The notes beneath the pieces were generated by a model, which worked only from the letters and a program-made list of their open reading frames with translations, made no database searches and had not been told where the DNA came from. Made by a program: the position numbers and the translations under genes. 64,000 nt of DNA, from the NCBI GenBank assembly GCA_030180135.1, contig CM058231.1, positions 55,500,235 to 55,564,234 of the forward strand. The letters are read 5' to 3'. Source of the stretch: Orychophragmus violaceus. Lineage: Eukaryota; Streptophyta; Magnoliopsida; Brassicales; Brassicaceae. Shown here one piece after another: positions 10,923 through 22,756 of the stretch (positions are counted from its first letter, which is position 1; every line of letters starts with the position of its first letter).

Positions 10923-11564
10923 TGTTGGGAATGTCCTGAAATCTACTGTACTATCTCTAGAAAGTATGATAAGTGTCGAGATCAGATATAAGTCATAAAT
11001 ACTGGGTGATCATGATGACTTGCTAGAGCCCGCTCTTGATCTATAAGTTTAGGACTTATTACCAGTATTGTATGATCCCAAAGGGTCACACACCATAGCT
11101 AACGGGAAAGTTAAAAGGAATTAATACAGTAAGATGCAAGGCATTTACTGTATTTGTACAGAGAATTGGGCCAGACAAAATACAGTCTTTTGTCTGATTT
11201 GGGCTTTGGGCCCAAAAGCCCATTAGGCAGTTAGGTCATTTAATGGACCTATATAAAGCCAAGGAGGGGACGAATTTTAGGCTAAGCTTCTGCGATTTCT
11301 ACCCTAGCCGCCCTCCTTGTTTCTCTGTTGTTCCAGCTTGGTCTAGCAGCCTGATCCAGTAGCTTGTAAGCGTGTGGATACCTAGGAGGAGCCGGTTTCT
11401 ATCAGCTCTCAGTGATCTCTTCATTACCACCAATCCGCTGCACTTAATATTAAGGTAATGATCTCGATCCGTTTATGATTCATATGCAAATCACCTAGAT
11501 CTTAGATGAATATGTTAGTAGGTTTAACTGAAAGAATTAAACCAAGAGACTAAATATTCCTTCA
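10923..11564 (+). mobile_element. Solo copia LTR (Copia-2 type)
   Basis: 642 bp starting TGTTGGGAATGTCCTG and ending TTCCTTCA, flanked by CAATT on both sides (10918-10922, 11565-11569). Its sequence resembles the Copia-2 LTRs, so it is what remains after recombination between two LTRs. A TATA-like TATATAAAG at 11250-11258 lies in it. It is the innermost of four nested layers: Tat-C, Athila-1, Copia-1, solo LTR. Confidence 0.9.
11250..11258 (+). promoter_or_regulatory. TATA-like box in the solo LTR
   Basis: TATATAAAG sits about 330 bp into the LTR, downstream of GGGCCCAAAAGCCCA-like sequence. This fits the U3 promoter of a copia LTR; activity is not shown. Confidence 0.4.
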
Positions 11565-12012
11565 CAATTCACATGTAAGAAAACATGATGAACTCAGGTC
11601 TAAGGACTATACTCTATAGTCGTAATGAAAACTCTCATGACACTTATATAACTATCCCGTAGAGTTCTCATCAGTGGGTCATGTCCGATCCTGTGTTCTC
11701 CAACACATATCTATGTGATTGACTTTAATACTCTTATTAATGACTCCATGAAACTTAGTCATCAGTCACCTCACATACTAGTCTCACGCGGTTGTTAATG
11801 TCCCACTTTAACAACCTCGACCAGGGACCAACATAATTTATGTCATTTATTGTCTATAGGGTTTCATGATCAAGTCACATATTTGATGACCTATAAAATG
11901 TCATAAATTACTTTGGGACTATTATTTAATAACCATTATTAAATAATACATATGTCAAATTTTAATAACATAATCAAATTATGTTTACACGAACATCATA
12001 TCATAACTAAAA

Positions 12013-12660
12013 TTAATAACAATGACTCCCACTAAAATTAAGATCACATCTTAAGACATCTAATGCCTTTAGCAGTAGCCTGACCCTCATTCGCCCTTGC
12101 TCAGCGTGTGTCGAAAGACACTGCGTCTTGCTAAGAGTAATACCAAGAGTCATTTGCACGAAGCCCTTCTTGGAATCATGCATATTGGACATGTGCAAGG
12201 CCTTATCACTATAAGTATCTTGACACAATCCAATTAGCTTATCCAATCTATCTCTATAGATTCTTATTCCAAGAGTGTATACTGTTTCTCCCATAATTTT
12301 ATCGAAAAACAACTTTCAAATCAAGTCTTAACAGACTGAAACAATGGAACTTCATTTCCGAGAAGTAGTATGTTATCAACATACAATACTAGAAATGCAA
12401 CTGCGCTCCCACTAGTCTCTTGTAAACATACGGTTCCTCTTCGTTCCTGACGAAGTCAAACCTTTTGACTGCTTCATCAAAACGAAGATTCCAACTCCGA
12501 GATGCTTGCTTCAATCCATAAATGGATCGGCGAAGCTTGCATATCTTCCTAGCTTCATTAAGATCAATGAAAACTTTAGGTTGTGTCATGTACACATCCT
12601 TTTCAGAATTCCATTAAGGAAAACTGTTTTCATATCCATCTGCCAGATCTCATAACCATT
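12013..12660 (-). pseudogene. Copia-1 reverse transcriptase remnant
   Basis: Minus-strand blocks YGLKQASRSWNLRFDEAVK (12389-12595) and LGIRIYRDRLDKLIGLCQDT (12013-12312) match the C-terminal half of Copia-3 RT. The catalytic YVDD box reads YVDN near 12370-12390. Frame changes separate the blocks, and the RNase H part seen in Copia-3 is missing, so the 3' end of pol is deleted. Confidence 0.8.
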
Positions 12661-13315
12661 ATGAGTGGCGGTTGCTAGGAAAATCCGAATGGACATAAGC
12701 ACAGTGTCTGGGATTAGGTTTCTTCACAGTTAATACCATGAATTTACTTGAAACCTTTTGCCTCCAACCTAGCTTTGTACATCCATGTCAATTTTTTTTC
12801 TTTTGAAAACCCATTTACTCACAATGGCTTCTACACCATCGGGTAAATCAACCCAAGTCATACTTGGTTCTGTGACATGGATCCTATTTCGGATTCAGTG
12901 GCTTTTAGCCATTTTCGGAGTCAAGGCCCATCATTGCTTCTTCAAAATTCGCAGGCCCGTCACTTTCAATGATCAGTAGATCACGGCAATTGGTTACGAG
13001 AAATCCATATTTCTCGGGTTCGTGACGGATCCTTTCGGATCTTTGAGCTTCAGTTTTCTGTAAAAGTCGCGCACACATATCTCATAAATATACTTTTACC
13101 ACGACCTAATTAACCAAGATTTAAACCGTAGTTAATTAAGTCATAAACCAAAATCAATATTTGGTTCGCGATTTGTGTCGATCGATGCAACTTTTGCGTC
13201 GATCGACACTTCTTCAGAAACTCGCCATTTAAATGTATATCGAATACACATTTACCAGATCCTGTATAAACTCTAGGCACCACAGGTGCAGGTTCTACAA
13301 CTCTTTGTAGATCCA
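12661..13315 (-). pseudogene. Copia-1 pol remnant between RT and integrase
   Basis: Heavily decayed sequence between recognisable RT and integrase blocks. By position it is the integrase-RT linker and RT N-terminus. Paired palindromes of the GTGTCGATCGATGCA and GCGTCGATCGACAC type occur at 13175-13210. I see no usable frame. Confidence 0.5.
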
Positions 13316-13316
13316 A

Positions 13317-14060
13317 CTACTGCTCTTCCTCATCAGGTTGAGCAGTCTCCTGTGATTTTCGAATTTTTTCGAGTTGTACTTTTACTCCCACTGTTCTTCT
13401 TGGAAAGAAAGTCTTTCTGAAGAAAACATAGTTCCGAGCAACAAACAATTTGTTCTCGAACTGGTTGTAAAAGTAACATGCCTTGGTTTTGTTAGGACAA
13501 CCAATGAAGTAGCACTTATCAGATTTGGGTGTGAGCTTATCAGAGATTAAACGTTTTATATAAGTCTCGCAACTCCAAATCTCCATGATGGATAAATCAG
13601 AAACAGTTACATTCCACATCTCATGTGGTATCTCTGTAACTGATTTTGATGGAACTCTATTGAAAGTAAACTCAGACATTTCTAGAGCGTATTCTTAGAA
13701 GGATAATGGAAGATCTAAGTGACTCATCATTGATCGAACCATATCTAATAAAGTCCGATACAGGAGTAGTGAATTGTGAAACACTTTCACAATCTCTCAG
13801 ATGATCACTAAATTCTTGACCTAAGTATTCACCTCCATGATCTCATCGTAGAGGTTTAATACCCTTGCCAAATTGATTATGTACTTCATTTTGGAACTCT
13901 TTGAAATTTTTAAAGATTCTGACTTATGCCTTATAAATAAGGCATAACCGTACCTTCTGAAAATATCAGTAAAGGTGATGAAGTACTGAAAATTTCCTCT
14001 AGCATTTGCGCTTATCGGGCCATGTACATCCGTATGTATAAAGCCCAATAATCCTCTGGC
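13317..14060 (-). pseudogene. Copia-1 integrase remnant
   Basis: Minus-strand blocks GFIHTDVHGPISANARGNFQ (13821-14048) and RLISDKLTPKSDKCYFIGCP (13317-13679) match the catalytic core start and C-terminal part of Copia-3 integrase. Integrase would insert the DNA copy into the genome. Stops and frame shifts lie between the blocks. Confidence 0.8.
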
Positions 14061-14644
14061 CCTTTCATTTTATCCGTTCGTTCGCAACCTGTATCGATCG
14101 TTGCATACATGCATCGATCGACACTACCTTTGTTGAAAGGGGCCTCTGTCGTTTTTCCAATAAACAAGATTCACTTTACTCATTTTGATTCATAATCAGA
14201 TGAGCCCAAAAGTCCATCACCATGGAGCTTCTGAATCTGTTTCTCATTTGTGTGGCCCAAAACGACAATGCTAGAGAGAGGTTTGATTCGTATCATTTGA
14301 CTTGAATCTCTTGGTATTAATGTCATAGTTAGGCACATTCCTATTCAGAACATAAAATCCATTCTCTAATGGATTGCTACTATAAAACATATCACTGTAA
14401 TCAAATGAATAACACTTATTCTTAATTTGAAAACTGATATCCTTCCATATCCAACTAAGGAATAGAAATAATCTTTCTGCTCATAGCAGATACATAGTAG
14501 CAATTCTTAAGTTCTAAAATATGCCATAAAGAAAACAAATGAAATACTCCTACGGCTAATGCAGCAACTCTTGCTCCATTTCACACACGTAGATCCACTT
14601 ATCCTTTCTCCATAGTCGTACTTTTGCTCAGGCCCTGCACATTT
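14061..14644 (-). pseudogene. Copia-1 protease and pre-integrase remnant
   Basis: Position and a few matches (NGFYVLN-like block near 14340-14370) fit the protease and GAG-pre-integrase part of copia pol. No long frame is left. A palindrome pair lies near 14090-14130. Confidence 0.5.
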
Positions 14645-15595
14645 TCACAAAATATGAGTACCATAGCTGATATCAAATACCCAATAAGTAGGACTACAAG
14701 AAGTAACATTTACTTCTATAACATAAATACCTGAAGAAGAAGTCTTGTACGTCTTCTTCTGCTTCTCATAATCTTCCATGAATTTATTGCAGTTTCTTTT
14801 CAAATGCCCATAACCATTACAATAACGGCACTTAACATCTTCAGAAGGACTGGTTTTAACCTTAGGAGCATGGCTAGACTCGCTTGGATTCACAATCGAG
14901 CTCGTCTTGCCATCACCTTTGTTCTTACCAAGTTTCTTAAACTTCTTACCCTTTTGTACCATAAGGACATCCGGGGTGTCCTTCTTGATGTTAGGTTCAG
15001 CAGTCTTAAGCATCCCATGCAATTCAGTCAACGTCTTCGTCAAGTTGTTCATGTTATAGTTCATAACAAATTGATCATAGCTTGACGGCAGTGACTGTAG
15101 AATGATGTCAGTAGCCAACTCTTGGCTAATGGGACAATCCAGTTTCCCCAGGTTATCAATATAATCCATCATCTTAATGACATGAGGACTAACTGGTTCG
15201 CCCATTGGTAGCTTGCACTCAATCAGAGACCTTACCGTCTGGTATCTCTGAGTTCGTACCTGCTCCTGAAACATACTTTTCAGGCCAGTGATCATCTCTT
15301 TTGGCGACTCCACGTACTCATATTGCTTCTGCAATTCCGAGTTCATGGTAGCCAACATGAGACAACTCACATCCACCGCATCATTAGAATGCTTATCCCA
15401 AGCATCCTTATCTGACTGCCAGGCATTGGCTTGGTACTTCTTGGGGAGAACTTTCTCAAGGACATAGTCCTTTTTCTCCTGTTTGAGAACAATCCTCAAG
15501 TTCCGATACCATTCAAGAAAGTTGGATCCATTTAACTTGTCCTTCTCAAGGACAGATCGCAGGGAGAAATTGTTACGATGGTTTGTGCTAGACAT
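14645..15595 (-). CDS. Copia-1 gag (nucleocapsid and capsid polyprotein)
   Basis: Uninterrupted minus-strand frame. I take the ATG at 15593-15595 (MSSTNHRNNFSLRSVLEKDK) because Copia-2 and Copia-4 gag start at the same point; an upstream ATG at 15752-15754 only adds unrelated leader codons. The first 230 residues form a UBN2/DUF4219-type copia capsid domain (LNGSNFLEWYRNLRIVLKQE). A Lys-rich linker and a CCHC zinc knuckle (CRYCNGYGHLKRNC) follow. The frame runs on to YWVFDISYGTHIL, the decayed start of the protease. Gag packages element RNA in cytoplasmic particles. It is intact although pol is ruined. Confidence 0.85.
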   Translation of the reverse strand: MSSTNHRNNFSLRSVLEKDKLNGSNFLEWYRNLRIVLKQEKKDYVLEKVLPKKYQANAWQSDKDAWDKHSNDAVDVSCLMLATMNSELQKQYEYVESPKEMITGLKSMFQEQVRTQRYQTVRSLIECKLPMGEPVSPHVIKMMDYIDNLGKLDCPISQELATDIILQSLPSSYDQFVMNYNMNNLTKTLTELHGMLKTAEPNIKKDTPDVLMVQKGKKFKKLGKNKGDGKTSSIVNPSESSHAPKVKTSPSEDVKCRYCNGYGHLKRNCNKFMEDYEKQKKTYKTSSSGIYVIEVNVTSCSPTYWVFDISYGTHIL

Positions 15596-16772
15596 AGCTG
15601 GAAAAACAAGGGAGGTTTTAGTTATGATGTTCAAGAAATGAGAAGTCTTAACAATTAAGAAAACTCGCATTATATTCAAACAATGTTTCCTCAGATGAAT
15701 ATAATGATCCAAGACCCATACTTCACTAAACTTGAGTGAGCCACTGGCTATCACCCAAATTTTAGCTATCTAGGTAAGCAACAACTTTGCTAGTTATATC
15801 CAATATAACTCTTGGTTGTGGATTGACATCTTATGTCCAATCCACCTGATGTCTCCGAGCCCAAAACGATTTTGATGGCCCAGTCAAGTAAACCAATCTC
15901 TTTAGTCATGTAATTGTCGATGTCTTGCACTGCAAATCCATCAACACGATTACCTCTGTCTTACTCATGTAATTGTGAACATCTTGCACTGCAAGTCTAT
16001 CACACAATTAAATGGGTCTTGACAGTTGACAAGATTGGAAAGACATCAAGTATCACTTGATATTTGATTGAGGAACAGAACCATTTATAACGTTCAGTTT
16101 TATTATGTTTTAATTCTTCTAATTAATTGATTTATCTTGCTTTGGTTCTGTGATTTCAGGTTCCATAACCTAAACATCAAACCTGATGTCGACCGACACT
16201 ACTATAGTGTCGATCGATGCAGGATAACCAAAAGCAATCCGCGATAACCGATCAATCCAATTGATCCGGTTTTGAATACCGGTCAGTGTCGATCGATGCT
16301 ACGTTAGCATTGGTCGATGCCAACCTAATCAAAACAATCGCAATTAAACCATTCATAGTGTTCGACCATCTTTAACCAAGCTCGATAACCGGTCCAATCC
16401 AATTGAACCGATTCATCAATCTCGCGAGGATTGTGTCGATCGATGCAACATTTGTGTCGATCGACACTAGGCGAAAACTGAGTTTTATTCGGGTTTTCGC
16501 CCTGTGTCGATCGATGCCGGATTGGGAACGATCGACACCATGCGGAAAAAAACCTAAATTTTATTTGGGTTTTCGCCCTGTGTTGATCGATGCCGGATTG
16601 GCATTGATCGACACCATGCGAAAAGACCCAAAACGTTTTCGAACAGAACCCTAAACTAGGTTTTCAAGAAAACGAATTTTAGCAAGTTTGTATCAACCAT
16701 ACACAGATTCAGATTCAACCAATCTAATCCACATGCTACAGATTCAATGGAACCCTAAAGCTCTGATACCAC
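15596..16772 (-). other. Copia-1 5' leader with PBS and palindrome cluster
   Basis: The PBS (TGGTATCAGAGCT on the minus strand, about 16755-16771) adjoins the 5' LTR. Between it and gag lies about 1.2 kb without a believable gene. From 16180 to 16620 it carries around ten copies of TGTCGATCGATGC or TGTCGATCGACA-like palindromes, several in facing pairs 15-30 bp apart. An 83-codon + strand frame at 16403-16654 merely reads through these repeats. Confidence 0.7.
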
Positions 16773-17453
16773 TGAAGGAATTTCTAGCAGATCCTAATCC
16801 AATTAGGCAATCCTGGTCTGAATTCCAAGCCTAGGATCTAGGGTTCATGTAATTGAATCATTGGGATCTCAGAATTACCAGGTGATTAGCAGCGGAAGAT
16901 TTGCAGATAATCGAGATCTAGAGCGCCTCAAATGCTGCGCCTCTACTGGTATCCACACGCACACAATTTGGACCGCAGGGATGCTAGTGCCTTACAGAGT
17001 TCTAATCTCCAGAGAGGTTTCTTTCTGTGTTCTGGTGGCTGTGTATTAGGTTAGGGACGAGTTTTGGTCGACCATATATCTTATGTATGTCGGCTTAAAC
17101 CACAACGGAATTAACCAACGATTAAACCGAATTAATCTGATTAATCCGCGAGTGCATCGATCGATGCACTCTCTGCAACGATCGATGCTGTCCCAGAACA
17201 TTGATATCGAATGCATATCACATATGCATTCACTGGATCATTACATTAATGATCAACCTCGTCTTTAACGCCCAGTTTGCTTAGGTGTGTGACCCTGTAG
17301 GATCATATAACACTAGCAATGAGTTCTAAACTCATTGATCATAAGTGGCTTCTAGCAAAGCATTATGACTACCTAGTATTATATGATTGTCTCATCTCGA
17401 CAATACAACTATCACTTAGAGTAAGTACAATAGATTTCAGGACATTCCCAACA
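16773..17453 (-). repeat. Copia-1 5' LTR
   Basis: 681 bp, TGAAGG to CCAACA on the plus strand, about seven differences from 9891-10571. Next to the PBS, so it is the 5' LTR of the minus-strand element. Carries a TGCATCGATCGATGCA palindrome at about 17153-17169. Confidence 0.9.
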
Positions 17454-18039
17454 TTTTGGATGGTTATTCTGGTTTATTTTAGATCCCTATCCACCCAAAG
17501 GACAAGGAAAAGACTACATTTACCTGTCCCTCTGGCACTTTTGCATACCGCAGAATGCCTTTCGGACTGTGTAATGCTCCTGCAACATTTCAGAGATGTA
17601 TGATGTCTATCTTCACAGACATGATAGAGAATTTTATGGAGGTCTTCATGGATGATTTCTCTGTCTACGGACCATCTTACCATGCTTGTCTGGATAATCT
17701 ATTCAAGGTTGTAGCTCGCTGTGAGGAAAAGCACCTGGTTTTGAATTGGGAAAAATGCCATTTTATGGTCAAGAATGGCATTGTACTTGGGCATAGAGTT
17801 TCTGAGGCAGGAATTGAGGTGGACAGAGCTAAGATTGAAGTAATGATAGGACTGCAAGCTCTAGATTCAGTCAAGGGAATAAGAAGTTTTCTTGGGCATG
17901 CTGGTTTTTACAGGAGATTCATTAAAGACTTCAGCAAGATAGCTAGACAACTCACCGCACTGCTCTGCAAGGATGTGAAGTTTAAGTTCACAGATGAGTG
18001 TCATGTTGCATTCAAGGAGCTGAAACAAGCCTTGATCTC
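17454..18039 (+). pseudogene. Athila-1 reverse transcriptase, C-terminal part
   Basis: Resumes RT directly after Copia-1 (LDGYSG, a stop, IPIHPKDKEKTTFTCPSGTF) and continues through MPFGLCNAPATFQRCM and the catalytic FMDD box (FMEVFMDDFSVYG) to FKELKQALIS. At 18040 it is cut by the Athila-2 LTR; the next conserved codons (DWSLPFE) appear at 46179. At most a handful of codons were lost at that junction. Confidence 0.88.
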
Positions 18040-19243
18040 TGATAGGGTCAGGTTTTAATCCTATATCTAACTGCAAGTGCACAGTTCAGTAGTTGCAGTA
18101 TATAGGGTATCGAATCCACAGAGACTCTGGTATTCAATAGCTCAAGAACAGGAAATTAAACTAGGAAGAAAGCAATGTGATTGAATTAAAAGCAATGCGA
18201 GAAAGTAAACAAAAAGCATAGATTATTGGTTGTGAAAGCAAGTTATTAAGAGCGCTAAGTCTAGGGCGTTCTCAGGAAATCAGACAAGCAGACAGTTTAT
18301 TCAGAAATGATCTAATTAAGCACAGTTCTAGAACTCAAAACACAAATATAGAATTAACCAAATTCATTTGCGATAATTCTCTAAGTTTAAGTGCAACAAA
18401 CCAAACTTTCGTTTGCGAGAACTAACAGATTAAACTAGCATTAATTCCAAGTTTGATATGTTCACAATTATCCTAAACCAAACTTTCGTTTGCGAGAAGT
18501 TTAATTGCTCAACCTAATTAGTTCAGATTCCTAAACCACACTTCCGTGTCGTATTTAGCAACCTAAGATCTAGATTCTAATTGATCAGGTTAGAACTAGC
18601 TTTAAGCACAATTAGATTGAAGAACATATTTAGTTATGAATCCTTAACTGAATTAAACAAGTCTAGCAAGTCATGAAATCCTATGTGAGAAACCCTAAAC
18701 CTAACAAGGAATCTACTCAGACATAGATAATGAAAACATAATCATATGAAGAATAAATTGCATAAAAGATAAATAATTAAAGGGGTTCGAAATCTTCTCC
18801 AAATACAGATGAAGTAAAGGTTCAGATCAGCCCCAAAAGCTCTAAAAATCCTCTGCTCTTAATTGTCAAAGCGTATCTAATTAAAACACCAAAAACTTAA
18901 TTATATAGGTCTAATCTCAGCCAGGGGCTTCTTTGTAAATATCAAGAACTTCTGGATCAGAGTGCAATATCTTGACTCTTCATAAACCGCCGAGTTTCGG
19001 CCCATCTTGCTGGTGCAACGATCGGTGCTAGAGTGCATCGATCGACGCATTACTCTGTTTCGGACAGTGAACTCTATCTCTCGGCCAAACACTCCAAAAA
19101 TCTCCAAAAAGTGCCATAATCACAAAATATGCTCCAAACCTGATTATTCCTGTAAAAGACTCTAAAAGAACACAAAAAGACACTAAAACACACTTATATC
19201 ATGGTCTAAAACTAGTAAAAACCATGATATATCAACTCCCCCA
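18040..19243 (-). mobile_element. Athila-2: 3' LTR and polypurine tract of a minus-strand Athila element
   Basis: LTR 18040-19234 (1195 bp) is TGATAGGG to GATATATCA on the plus strand, i.e. TGATATATCATGG to CCCTATCA on the element strand, the Athila-1 LTR type. Next to it at 19235-19243 is the polypurine tract (TGGGGGAGT on the element strand), so this is the 3' LTR of an element lying to the right. Its body is gone: Tat-A LTR follows at once. It marks a second Athila insertion in opposite orientation within Athila-1. Confidence 0.85.
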
Positions 19244-19782
19244 TGTGAGATCCGGGATTCACACTAAGAATTTGTATTCGTGGATTTAGACTTTTGGATA
19301 TAGAAATGGTATAATTTCCTATGAATCAAAGACTTTATTGAGATTGATCGTCGAGATAGAACAAACACAGTCGAAAAGAGAGTACAAAGTATCGAATCAA
19401 GCTATCTAGTCGAAGTGTTCTTAGCCTAGGTTGGAATTGTCTTTAATGAGCCGCCACTTCTCTTCTTAAATAGCCTCGATTCTGATCTCCTCGTCCCAAT
19501 CTTTCGGCCTCGTCGTTGTAACGATCTCCGAGATTTATGCGGATCAGTTGAACTGGCGAAGACCGAGTTGCTCTATCTCCACGTCATCCTCTGCCGAGCT
19601 CGAGCTCGATTGTCTCCGGCTTCGGCATCGTATGGGCCTCTCCAAGGCGTTTGCTTCGCTTGGGCCCAACAAGAGAGTTGGCTATCCCGTCTGTCTTTGA
19701 TTCTGGAATGGGCTCGTAATTACGGGCCTTTGTCTTGTCTGTTAATGGGCCGGATTTCCTAGGGGGAAATCCAGTACCAACA
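19244..19782 (-). repeat. Tat-A 3' LTR
   Basis: 539 bp. On the element strand it runs TGTTGGTACTGG to GATCTCACA and is preceded by a G-rich polypurine tract. It is an inverted copy of the Tat-B LTR (45641-46178). A weak TATA-like CTATTTAAGA lies near 19464-19473 on the element strand. Confidence 0.88.
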
Positions 19783-20239
19783 ATAGCCCCCCAGCCCATT
19801 GAATTCGAGAAGTCGAGGTTAATGGGCGGTGGACGCTCTTGGGAAGAGGCGCGTGCCTTGGATGTGACAAATCTAATGATTATTTTTGCCTCATCCACAG
19901 ATTTTATATCGACGGTTGAGATCGCACGGGACCGAAGGATCACAACTACCTCGATCTTTTTTCGTGATTATTTACAAATTTCGAATCGAGCGGTTGGGAT
20001 TGTGGGATACCAAAAATCCCACGGATCTCGAGCACGAGGTAGTTTAAAAGGGGAAGTTACCTAGCACGATTCCCATTACTGCTCACGCTGCGAATCGTCA
20101 AGGTAACTTCTTGTCCTCCATTACATCCTCTTCTTGCCTCTCGCTCATATTTTCTTTTTCGTCGTTTCAAGATTTTCTTTCTCTGGAGATTTCGGTTTCC
20201 CTCTTTCCTTGAGAGAAATTATCGATATTCCGAGCTATC

Positions 20240-22756
20240 ATGGTTCGAAAGAGTACAGCCAGGGTTAATCCTACTGTGGTGGCTGGTCCGATTGGTCCTC
20301 ATCCACCGTCCAGTTTGACTGTTGACCAAGTACGGAAGTTGCGGGCGAAGTGCCGGATTCCGTCGGAGGTGGAGATACTTATCCCATCGCCGGACATGTC
20401 TCCGGAAACTGTCGTCGAAGGCCATTGTTGCGCTTCCTATACCTATTTTGATAAATGCGGATTGTTTTTTCCAATCCCTCGCATTATCTCATGGGTTTTA
20501 GCTCAGCTCCAACTGGCCTTTCACCAGATGACTCCGAATTTCGTTCGGTATGTCGTCGGGCTCGGGGTCAGAGCTGTCGAGGAAGGCATCGATTTTGGAG
20601 TCGAGGAGTTGACGAGGGTTTGTTCGATAAAACATAACACCCGTTTTCCCGGAACCTACTACCTCTCTCCTCGCCATGGGAAGATCCTTGATGAGATCCC
20701 GACAAGGGATGTGTGGAAGAGTAAATACTTCTACTTCAGGATCAATCGTCACTCGGTCGAGGATTTCGATTACTCGGTTATCCCGACGAGATGGGCGGCT
20801 AACGTTGGTTAGCTTATAGGGTTTACTAGTTTACCTAGTTGCTACGGTGTCCTTTATTGATGTCGAGTTGTTTGCTAATGACCTTTTTGGTTTCATTGCA
20901 GAGGCTCCTGAGTCATTACCTTTGGACCCGACTACATCGAGTTTGATAGCTCGCCTACGGAGAGGGGATATTCGTTGATGCAACTTTACGAATCAGCGAA
21001 TCCGAGCTGCTTTAGGTCCTGCTGCTCGACAACCTCCTCTATACCAACCTCGCCTTTTGCAAGACGAATCACGCCTCCTTCACCAGCCCGTTTGACTCGA
21101 ATCGCTCAGGCTCCGCTTCGGATTATCGAGCGGACCGGAGAAAGTAAGTGTTTCGGTTAGTCTTTCTGGGGGTTGTCGCGCGATATGCCCTTCGTTTGTT
21201 GGGCTGACCCGAATCTGTTTCGTTTGTAGGTCGACCTGTTTCGGACGATAGTTCTACCGCAAGCACCCCTTCTCTTGGAAAGATGTCGCGAAGATCTAGC
21301 AGTCGTCGGAACGAGAAGGATCCCGTTGATCTAGCGAAGAAAATGAAGGCTGGCGACTTGAGCCACGCCCTTCTTTTTTCCATGGACGAGGGGCCTCCTC
21401 CTCCTCCCTCAATCCCTCCTCCAAACCCTGTTCGGGCTTCTCTCCCTGAGGTCGCAGGGTCCGGAGAGGCAAATGTGGGGGTGGAGGATCTACCTCCTAT
21501 TTCGACTGGTGAGGAACCGGTTCGGGTCTCGCCTGAAGAGCCTGCCTTGCGCAACTCTCGGTCGAATGGTTCGAGAGGGTCGAACGGTCGGAGCCGAGGC
21601 GGCCCTCCCCCGGCGTCGAAGCGTCGAAGGACCGACGCGGAGGTGAGCTCGAGAAGATCGGGCACGAGTGTTGAGGCGAGGCCTGCTTCTTCTGGGTCCT
21701 CGGGGTCTTTCAACTGGCGCTTCAGGCACCAGAAGGAATGCCCGATTGCGGATGACCCGACGGGTGTTGCTTATCTGCTAAGGCATTTTAAGCCCGCAGG
21801 TGTTCAGCTCCCGGCTGTCGGGGATATGGCTCTCGGTGATACTTACACCGAGCTGATGGCGGCTTATGGGAAGGTAATAATTTTCTTCCCTTCATTTTTT
21901 TGTTTGCTTCGTGCTTAATTTTCATCGCACACATATATTTTTTTTTTTTATTCGGTAGGCCTTGGAGGCTGCGAACAGGTTTGCGGCTAGGGCCGAACGC
22001 AAACTACGACAGATACCGCAGGTGAGCGAGCTCGACACTGTCAAGACAACGGTCAGCGACCTGAAAGCGCAATTGCAGGGGGCCTTGGCTCGGGAAGAGG
22101 AGCTAAGGAGGAAGGCGGGCGACCTGGACTAGCAACTGCAGGGTGCCTTGGCTCGGGTTTCGGTCACGGAGGAAGCGAGCCAAATGGCTATTGAGATAGG
22201 TCGGGTTGCGGACGTGTGGGATGCGCAATGCCAGGCTGATCTGGACAAGGTTCTCGCCGACCGGGAGTTTGATGTCAAGGTAGCAGCCCATGAGGCGAGG
22301 AAAGGGCTAAACGGTGAGTATCTCAAGATTCTCGAGGGGATCGCGGCGAAGGAGAGCCAGAGGAAGGTCGCCGTGAGCGCTGAGATGAGGCTCCAGGAGG
22401 CCTTGGCTAATATCGCGCTTATTGCCGAGTTCGCCTCTGGCGAATTGGACCTGACCAAGGAGGTGATGGACTTGGCCGAGAAGAAGAGATTGGCCACGGA
22501 GGAGATGAATGCTGCGGCGGTGTCGGACTTCAGTATCAGCAAGCTTAATTTACCGGTGATGTCAGACGATTTCGTGATCCTTGCGAGCCCCCCAAATCAG
22601 GCGGCTACTCGTCTTGATCAGTACGGGTCGAACCTCCCGACCGGAGTTAGCTCGCGAGTTAGCAATGAGGTCGAGGGTCAACTCGAGGAGGACAGGGCGA
22701 CCGATGGTCAGACGGAGAATCAAGATGAGGCTTCCTCTCCTTCCAAGAAGTTCTAG
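20240..22756 (+). pseudogene. Antisense additional ORF of Tat-A (gypsy-type 'Transposase_28'-like plus coiled coil)
   Basis: Lies on the strand opposite to pol, between pol and the 3' LTR. Exon 1 is 20240 to about 20807 (MVRKSTARVNPTVVAGPIGP; a ~190-residue domain with PSPDMSPETVVEGHCCASYT and RVCSIKHNTRFPGTYYLSPR) and resembles the domain annotated as putative gypsy-type transposon. An intron (GT about 20808, AG about 20901) follows, then a decayed exon to about 21150 and a proline- and basic-rich exon (21240-21873). A second intron is 21874-21958, and a Glu/Ala-rich coiled-coil exon ends at 22754-22756. One stop (22129-22131) and a stop near 20978 break it. Tat-B has the same gene at 42567-45056. 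Function unknown. Confidence 0.7.

Larger units (their letters stand above)
10572..12012 (-). other. Copia-1 3' untranslated region, interrupted by a solo LTR
   Basis: Polypurine tract next to the LTR, then noncoding sequence homologous to the stretches after pol in Copia-2, Copia-3 and Copia-4. It is split by a solo LTR (10923-11564). At 11790-11816 it holds a perfect 9-bp stem (GGTTGTTAA with TTAACAACC), the counterpart of an 8-bp stem in the other three copies. Confidence 0.75.
9891..17453 (-). mobile_element. Copia-1: Ty1/copia retrotransposon, minus strand
   Basis: Two 681-bp LTRs in the same orientation (9891-10571, 16773-17453) differ at about seven positions by eye. A PBS (TGGTATCAGAGCT on the minus strand) lies inside the right LTR and a polypurine tract (AAGTGGGAGAT on the minus strand) inside the left one, so transcription runs right to left. 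Flanks are TTTTA on the left and TTTTG on the right, a 5-bp TSD with one change. It interrupts Athila-1 RT. Gag is open, pol is decayed and RNase H is not visible. A solo LTR of another copia family sits in its 3' region. Confidence 0.9.

Noticed and set aside
16180..16620. Spaced palindromes resembling a CRISPR array
   Set aside because: Repeat units are short, variable and irregularly spaced, in a plant retrotransposon leader; no array structure.
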